This document shows positions 7,221-10,489 of a stretch of DNA of 10,489 nucleotides, in pieces. The DNA comes from Planctomycetota bacterium. Lineage in GTDB: Bacteria; Planctomycetota; Planctomycetia; Pirellulales; Lacipirellulaceae. Within the stretch, counting starts at the first letter, position 1; the number at the start of each line of letters is the position of its first letter. The notes beneath the pieces were generated by a model, which was given only the letters and a program-made list of their open reading frames with translations, searched no databases and was not told the DNA's origin. A program made the translations under genes and the position numbers. Location: NCBI GenBank assembly GCA_024278035.1, contig JAJRUA010000435.1, positions 1 to 10,489 of the forward strand, in the 5' to 3' direction.

Positions 7221-7236
7221 CGTTCCACGTGCAACG
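7221..7236. promoter_or_regulatory. parS: Degenerate parS site 1
   Basis: CGTTCCACGTGCAACG matches the bacterial parS consensus TGTTTCACGTGAAACA at 12 of 16 positions, including the invariant CACGTG core. It lies 13 bp after the DUF1015 stop and is the weakest of three sites. Confidence 0.65.
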
Positions 7237-7260
7237 AACAGGTTGATTTGAGCAACAACG

Positions 7261-7276
7261 TGTTTCACGTGAAACA
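7261..7276. promoter_or_regulatory. parS: Perfect parS site 2
   Basis: TGTTTCACGTGAAACA is a 16-of-16 match to the canonical palindromic parS, the ParB loading site on chromosomes. It lies about 290 bp upstream of parA and is the middle of three sites spaced about 40 bp centre to centre. Confidence 0.97.
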
Positions 7277-7301
7277 GGCAAACCGCGTCGATGGGGACGG
7301 T

Positions 7302-7317
7302 TGTTTCACGTGGAACG
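7302..7317. promoter_or_regulatory. parS: Near-consensus parS site 3
   Basis: TGTTTCACGTGGAACG matches parS at 14 of 16 positions. Its centre is 41 bp from that of the perfect site. ParB bound here could spread over the parAB promoter region and act as an autoregulator, which is inference. Confidence 0.88.
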
Positions 7318-7568
7318 ACGCTAGCGAGCCGTGGCGTCCCGCCCACGGAATGCTGCGCCGAGCGTAACCATTCCTAAAGCGTCAACTGCCGTTTCGCCAT
7401 CGAAGCAAGGCTCCTACACTTCGCCTCCCCAACCCTTAGGGGCTCCTTTTTGTGGGGCCCTCCTTGCTTCGAGGACGAAGGCAGGGGCCGCTGTGGCGGG
7501 GACGACCCAGCTCACAAGCGTTGTTGATACGTTATTCCGCACTCCCAAATTCCCCAATCCGCATTCCC
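7318..7568. other. Non-coding stretch between parS cluster and parA, with inverted repeats
   Basis: With the parS sites, the gap between the DUF1015 gene and parA is 361 bp and holds no credible gene. After the parS cluster come a REP-like 22-mer (7323-7344) containing a 6-bp stem CCGTGG/CCACGG (7329-7348), and a longer inverted repeat whose arms are TCGAAGCAAGG (7400-7410) and CCTTGCTTCGA (7462-7472). Within the latter, CCCC...GGGG (7427-7442) is soon followed by TTTTT. The parA promoter must lie here, but I could not pick a convincing -35/-10 pair. No Shine-Dalgarno precedes the parA ATG. Confidence 0.6.
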
Positions 7569-8315
7569 ATGGGCCGCGTTCTTTGTATCGCTAATCAAAA
7601 AGGGGGCGTCGGCAAGACGACCACGGCAGTCAATGTCGCGGCCGGCTGCGCGATGGCAGGGCGACGGACACTGCTTGTGGATCTCGACCCTCAGTGCAAT
7701 GCCACGGGGGCCGTCGGCGGCGAGCCAACTTCCCGTCACCCTCTGGTGGAACGCACTCCGCTCAGCGAAGCCATCACTCCGACCGGGGTAAAGAATCTGG
7801 AACTACTGCCCGGCAGCCGAAGCTTCCACGACGTCGATCATTTGGCCACTGCCGACAGCAGCGAATCGCGTCTCGTGGCTGACCATCTCTCGGCCAGCTT
7901 GAACGTCTACGACACGGTGCTGGTCGATTGCCCCCCGTCGCTCGGCACCCTCACAGAAACAGCCCTCGCCACGGCCGACGAAGTTCTCATGCCGCTTGAA
8001 TGTGAGTACTTCGCGATGGAGGGGCTCACTCAGATGATTGATCTCATCAAGAGGGTGATGGCCCGAAAAAACTCCCGTTTGCAGTTCGGCGGAATCCTGC
8101 TAACTAAGCACGACCCGTCACTCGAACTCACGCACGAAGTCGAACGCGAGGTGCGGGATTTCTTTGGTGACATTGTTTTCCAGACCGTTATTCCCAGAGA
8201 AGTTGCCCTAGCCGAGGCCCCCAGCCACGGCCAGTCGATCATGGATTATGACCCCCGTTCACGCGGAGCGCGGGCCTACATCGAAATTTGTCAGGAGCTA
8301 CTTGGCCATGTCTAA
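7569..8315 (+). CDS. parA: Chromosome-partitioning ATPase ParA
   Basis: ParA (Soj) is a MinD/ParA-type ATPase that binds the nucleoid as an ATP dimer and is displaced by ParB-parS complexes, moving replicated origins apart. The 248-residue protein is complete. It has the deviant Walker A KGGVGKTT (11-18) with signature K11 and K16, Walker A' LLVDLDPQCN (35-44), Walker B VLVDCPPSL (117-125), and the C-terminal VIPREVALAEAPSHGQ with DYDPRSRGARAY typical of chromosomal ParA. It lacks the N-terminal HTH extension of plasmid type Ia ParA. ATG 7569 is chosen because residue 2 begins the Walker A strand; an open upstream extension to 7452 runs through the non-coding hairpin region and is not conserved-looking. 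No Shine-Dalgarno is visible. It overlaps parB by 8 bp. Confidence 0.97.
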   Translation: MGRVLCIANQKGGVGKTTTAVNVAAGCAMAGRRTLLVDLDPQCNATGAVGGEPTSRHPLVERTPLSEAITPTGVKNLELLPGSRSFHDVDHLATADSSESRLVADHLSASLNVYDTVLVDCPPSLGTLTETALATADEVLMPLECEYFAMEGLTQMIDLIKRVMARKNSRLQFGGILLTKHDPSLELTHEVEREVRDFFGDIVFQTVIPREVALAEAPSHGQSIMDYDPRSRGARAYIEICQELLGHV

Positions 8316-9123
8316 TCAACGCCGTTTGGGTCGGGGCCTCGAAGCCCTTTTAGGTCGTTCACTCGACGAAGTCACCCCCCCCGTGCCCCAGGGCCAAGCC
8401 CCCATCGGACAGACGCCCACGGACTCTGCCGACGAGGACTTCCTGACGACCGACGACGAAGGGCAACGCTGGCTCGATCTTGGCGTGATCGAGCCGAACC
8501 CGTTCCAGCCTCGCAAGCAATTCGACGAAGTCGAGATCGCCGACCTAGCGGACAGCATCCGTGAACATGGCGTTCTCCAGTCGCTGGTTGTCCGTCGCCA
8601 TGAGGGGCGGTACGAACTGGTCGCCGGTGAGCGACGGCTTCGCGCGGCCCAGGCGGCCGGTTGGCAGCGCGTGCCCGTTTCACTTCGTGACCTTACCGAT
8701 CAGCAGACAGCAGAGCTGGCGATTGTTGAGAATGTTCAGCGGAAAGATCTCAACGCGATCGAAAAGGCGACCAGCTTCCAACGTTATTTGGATCAATACG
8801 ACTGTACCCAAGAGGAACTTTCCAAGCGAGTTCATATCGATCGATCCACCATTGCGAACTTGATTCGGCTGCTGGAACTGCCCGAAGAGGTGAAGCAAAT
8901 GGTCGTCACTGGCGAAATAGCACAGGGACACGCTCGGGCGATTCTGCCACTTCCGTCTGAAAAGCAGACCGAGTTTGCCCGCCAGATTCACCGAGAAGGC
9001 CTCTCAGTTCGCAAGACGGAGCAGGCCGTGAAGGAACAAATTCATGCTGCGGACGACGACCAGCTTCGTGTGATCGGAGCGGACGGTGTCAGTCGGCAGC
9101 CGACTTCGGCCCGTAATGCCTAA
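8308..9123 (+). CDS. parB: Partition protein ParB, frame ended early by an in-frame TAA (lacks C-terminal dimerisation domain)
   Basis: ParB is a CTP-dependent DNA clamp that loads at parS. From ATG 8308 (AGGAG 10 nt upstream, inside parA) 271 residues are read. They include the ParA-activating N-terminal RRLGRGLEALLG (5-16), ParB box I with QPRKQF (67-72), the CTP-binding GERRLRAA (107-114) and ENVQRKDLNAIEKA (141-154), and the parS-reading HTH CTQEELSKRVHIDRSTIANLIRLL (166-189, in two pieces around KRV) with GHARAIL following. The frame then meets TAA at 9121-9123 in the variable linker. The missing C-terminal dimer domain is encoded directly after it in the same frame. Typical ParB is about 280-330 residues, which the joined frame would match. 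As read, the product would retain parS and CTP binding but lose the C-terminal dimer interface and its non-specific DNA binding. A longer start at 8248 is unlikely. Confidence 0.93.
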   Translation: MSNQRRLGRGLEALLGRSLDEVTPPVPQGQAPIGQTPTDSADEDFLTTDDEGQRWLDLGVIEPNPFQPRKQFDEVEIADLADSIREHGVLQSLVVRRHEGRYELVAGERRLRAAQAAGWQRVPVSLRDLTDQQTAELAIVENVQRKDLNAIEKATSFQRYLDQYDCTQEELSKRVHIDRSTIANLIRLLELPEEVKQMVVTGEIAQGHARAILPLPSEKQTEFARQIHREGLSVRKTEQAVKEQIHAADDDQLRVIGADGVSRQPTSARNA

Positions 9124-9312
9124 ATCGCATCGCTCCAGACCGAGCTGCAAAAAGCCCTAGGAACGAAGGTCGAACTTCGCCAGTCTGCCAAGGGAAAGGG
9201 AAAAATCACGGTCCATTTCACCAGCAATGACGAGTTCGAGCGGCTTCGGACACTGCTCACGGCGGCCCCTGCCAATCAATCAGCGAACCAATCCACGGGC
9301 ACCGAGTCGTAA
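9124..9312 (+). pseudogene. parB: ParB C-terminal dimerisation domain, separated from parB by one stop codon
   Basis: Directly after TAA 9121-9123, and in the same frame as parB, 62 codons run to TAA 9310-9312. They read IASLQTELQKALGTKVELR, then GKGKITVHFTSNDEFERL and a polar Asn/Gln/Ser tail. ALGTKVE, GKGKI-hydrophobic-HF and EFERL are hallmarks of the ParB C-terminal domain, which pairs two ParB chains. There is no ATG, GTG or TTG near its beginning, so it can only be translated by reading through the TAA. The sequence shows no further damage, which argues for a recent mutation, a sequencing error, or real readthrough. Confidence 0.9.
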
Positions 9313-9358
9313 GAAGGTCGTTGCCGTGGGGCGGTTTACCGTCTAAGATGGCAAACTT

Positions 9359-9432
9359 CGGGGCGTGGCGCAGCCTGGCAGCGCGGCTGTTTTGGGAACA
9401 GCAGGTCGCAGGTTCGAATCCTGTCGCCCCGA
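9359..9432 (+). tRNA. tRNA-Pro (anticodon UGG)
   Basis: A 74-nt cloverleaf is complete. The acceptor stem CGGGGCG (9359-9365) pairs with CGCCCCG (9425-9431), with discriminator A9432. The D stem is GCGC/GCGC (9368-9371, 9381-9384), the anticodon stem GCTGT/ACAGC (9386-9390, 9398-9402) with loop TTTGGGA and anticodon TGG at 9393-9395. The T arm is GCAGG-TTCGAAT-CCTGT. CCA is not encoded. It lies 46 bp after the ParB frame on the same strand. Confidence 0.97.
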
Positions 9433-9441
9433 CTTTTACAG

Positions 9442-9530
9442 TGTCATCCTTGCAGCGAGATGAAAATCGTTCGAGGGTTTTGCAATGTCATCCTATCTAC
9501 AAGATTGACAATCGTTCGGAGGGGCGAGCG
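9442..9530 (+). repeat. Imperfect tandem repeat (two units of about 44 bp)
   Basis: TGTCATCCT begins both units (9442 and 9486), and ATCGTTCG recurs near their ends (9466-9473 and 9511-9518). Between these blocks the units are similar with substitutions and a short indel. The second unit runs into a REP-like segment (9527-9548). No gene is evident before 9601; the stretch looks like non-coding repeat debris. Confidence 0.6.
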
Positions 9531-9600
9531 AGCCGAGGCGTCCCCGCCATCGGTGCCCCTTGCTCTCGATTTTCTCGCGCAGAGACGCAGGGGAAAAAAC

Positions 9601-9765
9601 GTGACGCGATTCTCGCTGACATCGTTATGGGTGCTTGTCACCGTGTTGGCCGTTTGCTGCTGGATTTTCATCAATGTTTATCCACTCGGACAACTGATGG
9701 CATGGTTCCTACTAACGACCTACGTTGGATTTCTTACGATCTACCTAGTCGTCCCTGCCGAATGA
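9601..9765 (+). CDS. Small two-helix membrane protein of unknown function
   Basis: From the GTG at 9601 the frame gives 54 residues beginning VTRFSLTSLWVLVTVLAVC. Residues about 9-26 and 31-51 are strongly hydrophobic and would form two transmembrane helices with a short NVYPLGQ turn. AGGGGA lies about 7 nt before the GTG, a fair Shine-Dalgarno. The opening (Met/Val)-x-R-F-S-L-x-x-L followed at once by a helix resembles many short planctomycete membrane proteins that I know only by pattern. The frame is open upstream to an ATG at 9460, but that part runs through the tandem and REP-like repeats and is Arg-rich and unlike a protein. I do not recognise a function. Confidence 0.55.
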   Translation: MTRFSLTSLWVLVTVLAVCCWIFINVYPLGQLMAWFLLTTYVGFLTIYLVVPAE

Positions 9766-9842
9766 CCTGCCTTCTTTCGGAGTAGGCCTTTTCCTAACCG
9801 ACGAGTCGTTCTCAATTGCAAGCTCTTGAAGTCAATTGACTC

Positions 9843-9857
9843 AAAACCTTGCAATTT
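9843..9857 (+). repeat. Left terminal inverted repeat of the IS remnant
   Basis: AAAACCTTGCAATTT lies 11 bp before the transposase ATG. It also supplies one arm of a 9-bp inverted repeat (AATTGCAAG at 9814-9822 with CTTGCAATT at 9848-9856) that reaches outside the element. Confidence 0.65.
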
Positions 9858-9868
9858 GTGACGATGAA

Positions 9869-10253
9869 ATGAAGCCGAAAAGACGACCAGAGCCGAATCA
9901 ACGGCATCTTTTCCAGACGCAGTTCGAGCAGCTCTTGAACCAAAATCACCCGCTACTGGTGCTAGCAAGAAAGATTGACTGGGAGCGGTTCGATACGGCG
10001 TTGGCCGACTGTTACAGCCCGGACCAGGGGGCCCTGCCAAGGCGGTTTGCCTGTTGGTGGGGCTTCATTATCTCAAGCACGCGTTCAACGAATCGGACGA
10101 ATCGGTTGGTGAGCGTTGGATCGAGAACCCCTATTGGCCGAGACACTGGCCACTGCCTTACGAGAGAAACATGTCACGCTATGCGAACTCTCCCGGGTGA
10201 ATGTGGATACGACCGTACAAGAGAAGAACATCACCTACCCAGCCGACTTAGAA
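9869..10253 (+). pseudogene. IS5-family transposase remnant (frameshift plus deletions)
   Basis: The first segment, from ATG 9869, reads MKPKRRPEPNQRHLF, then QNHPLLVLARKIDWERFD, the typical N-terminus of an IS5-type DDE transposase. Near 10045-10057 the frame shifts: VGLHYLKHAFNESDESVGERW and IENPYW continue in another frame from 10057. At about 10137 the sequence jumps, in a third frame, to AETLATALREKHV, then RVNVDTTVQEKNITYPADLE, which in intact relatives lies some 50 residues further on and includes the first catalytic Asp (VDTTVQEKN). After about 10253 similarity ends, so the rest of the DDE domain is missing. No functional transposase can be made. Confidence 0.85.
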
Positions 10254-10322
10254 CCGACCCAGGCATCGGGTAGAATTTTGTGCCAAACCGTTGGGGGCAG
10301 GCAACCTTTCGCAGGGGTCGCT

Positions 10323-10337
10323 AAAGTCCAAGGTTTT
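10323..10337 (-). repeat. Right terminal inverted repeat of the IS remnant
   Basis: AAAGTCCAAGGTTTT on the plus strand is the inverted match of the left end, 13 of 15 positions. It lies about 70 bp after the last recognisable transposase codon. Confidence 0.65.
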
Positions 10338-10352
10338 CTTGCATAGGATCGG

Positions 10353-10378
10353 AGCCTGACCCCTTTTCCGGTCAGGCT
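10353..10378. terminator. Hairpin between IS remnant and right-edge gene
   Basis: AGCCTGACC (10353-10361) pairs perfectly with GGTCAGGCT (10370-10378), nine bp around an eight-base loop with four T. It begins one base after the stop of the minus-strand partial gene. There is no T-run on its minus-strand exit side, so it may be a REP-like palindrome rather than a true intrinsic terminator. Confidence 0.45.
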
Positions 10379-10379
10379 G

Positions 10380-10489
10380 CTAACGAAAACGCCCCGAATC
10401 GCGTAGCTCGGCTGTGAGAGTTTTGTATTCTCTTTTTTTGGCTTCAGGGAGGTCTCGCCAGTCGATGTCGTGGATTGCACCATGAATCG
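10380..10489 (-). CDS. C-terminal end of an unrecognised protein (partial, continues beyond right edge)
   Basis: Read on the minus strand, the frame enters at the right edge and gives 35 residues ending in TAG (10382-10380): IHGAIHDIDWRDLPEAKKR followed by EYKTLTAELRDSGRFR. It is charged and helix-like and looks more like a real protein end than the competing frame starting at 10483, which would run on through the hairpin and the IS remnant. The hairpin immediately after its stop supports a gene end here. I do not recognise the family. Confidence 0.45.
   Translation of the reverse strand, partial: IHGAIHDIDWRDLPEAKKREYKTLTAELRDSGRFR

Larger units (their letters stand above)
9843..10337 (+). 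mobile_element. Degenerate, internally deleted IS5-family element with terminal inverted repeats
   Basis: The left end AAAACCTTGCAATTT (9843-9857) and the reverse complement of the right end, AAAACCTTGGACTTT (10323-10337), agree at 13 of 15 positions. Between them is a decayed IS5-type transposase reading frame. The element is about 495 bp, compared with roughly 1.2-1.5 kb for intact family members, so most of the catalytic core is gone. No clear target-site duplication is visible at the edges. It may be a non-autonomous remnant. The outer ends show no further similarity to each other, which fixes the element boundaries within a base or two. Confidence 0.7.

Noticed and set aside
7452..7568. 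Longer N-terminus for ParA
   Set aside because: The extension lies in inverted-repeat DNA, is Gly/Arg-rich and places the Walker A motif unusually far from the start; ATG 7569 fits the family.
9410..9600. Integration (att) site at the tRNA-Pro 3' end
   Set aside because: No second copy of the tRNA 3' end is found downstream and no integrase is present.
9678..9686. DnaA-box-like TTATCCACT
   Set aside because: It is a single 8-of-9 match inside a coding region, with no cluster and no AT-rich unwinding region, so there is no support for an origin here despite parS nearby.
9321..9785. 154-codon plus-strand frame spanning the tRNA
   Set aside because: It runs straight through a complete tRNA-Pro gene and repeats and has no protein-like features.
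1..10489. CRISPR array
   Set aside because: No regularly spaced identical repeats with unique spacers were seen; the only tandem repeats are two-unit ones at 2163 and 9442.

Overview
The window looks like chromosomal DNA from a planctomycete, probably of the Pirellulales type. This is an inference from gene content and style: moderately GC-rich sequence, mostly weak or absent Shine-Dalgarno sites, a solitary trpF, a DUF1015 gene, an ExeA-like ATPase next to sugar genes, REP-like palindromes and a degenerate IS5-type transposase. No 16S or other taxonomic marker is present.

Layout. (1) 1-3107, minus strand: a three-gene cluster read right to left, with an ExeA/secretion-type AAA ATPase with a long acidic tail, an NDP-sugar 4-epimerase-like SDR protein, and a polyprenol-phosphate-mannose-synthase-like GT2 glycosyltransferase cut by the left edge. 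A strong palindrome separates ATPase and epimerase; the epimerase and glycosyltransferase are 6 bp apart. The set suggests surface polysaccharide or glycoconjugate assembly. (2) 3378-5672, plus strand: trpF (TTG start) and ahcY, the latter with a likely sigma70 promoter and a leader that can fold two mutually exclusive ways. Two hairpins follow ahcY; the second is a good intrinsic terminator. (3) 5828-7207: a full-length DUF1015 gene. (4) 7208-9312: a chromosome-partitioning locus with three parS-type sites spaced about 40 bp apart (one a perfect 16-mer), parA, and parB overlapping parA by 8 bp. (5) 9359-10489: tRNA-Pro(UGG), a repeat-rich stretch, a 54-residue two-helix membrane protein, a shrunken IS5-family element with recognisable terminal inverted repeats, and the C-terminal end of a minus-strand gene cut by the right edge.

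The most notable observation is in parB. The reading frame is stopped by an in-frame TAA at 9121-9123, yet the next 62 codons, in the same frame, encode a well-preserved ParB C-terminal dimerisation domain. Because the parS sites and parA look intact, this is a sequencing error, a recent nonsense mutation, or a stop that is read through. The window otherwise holds largely known gene families. I do not see a convincing wholly new multi-gene system, but several non-coding structures are not explained by the genes.
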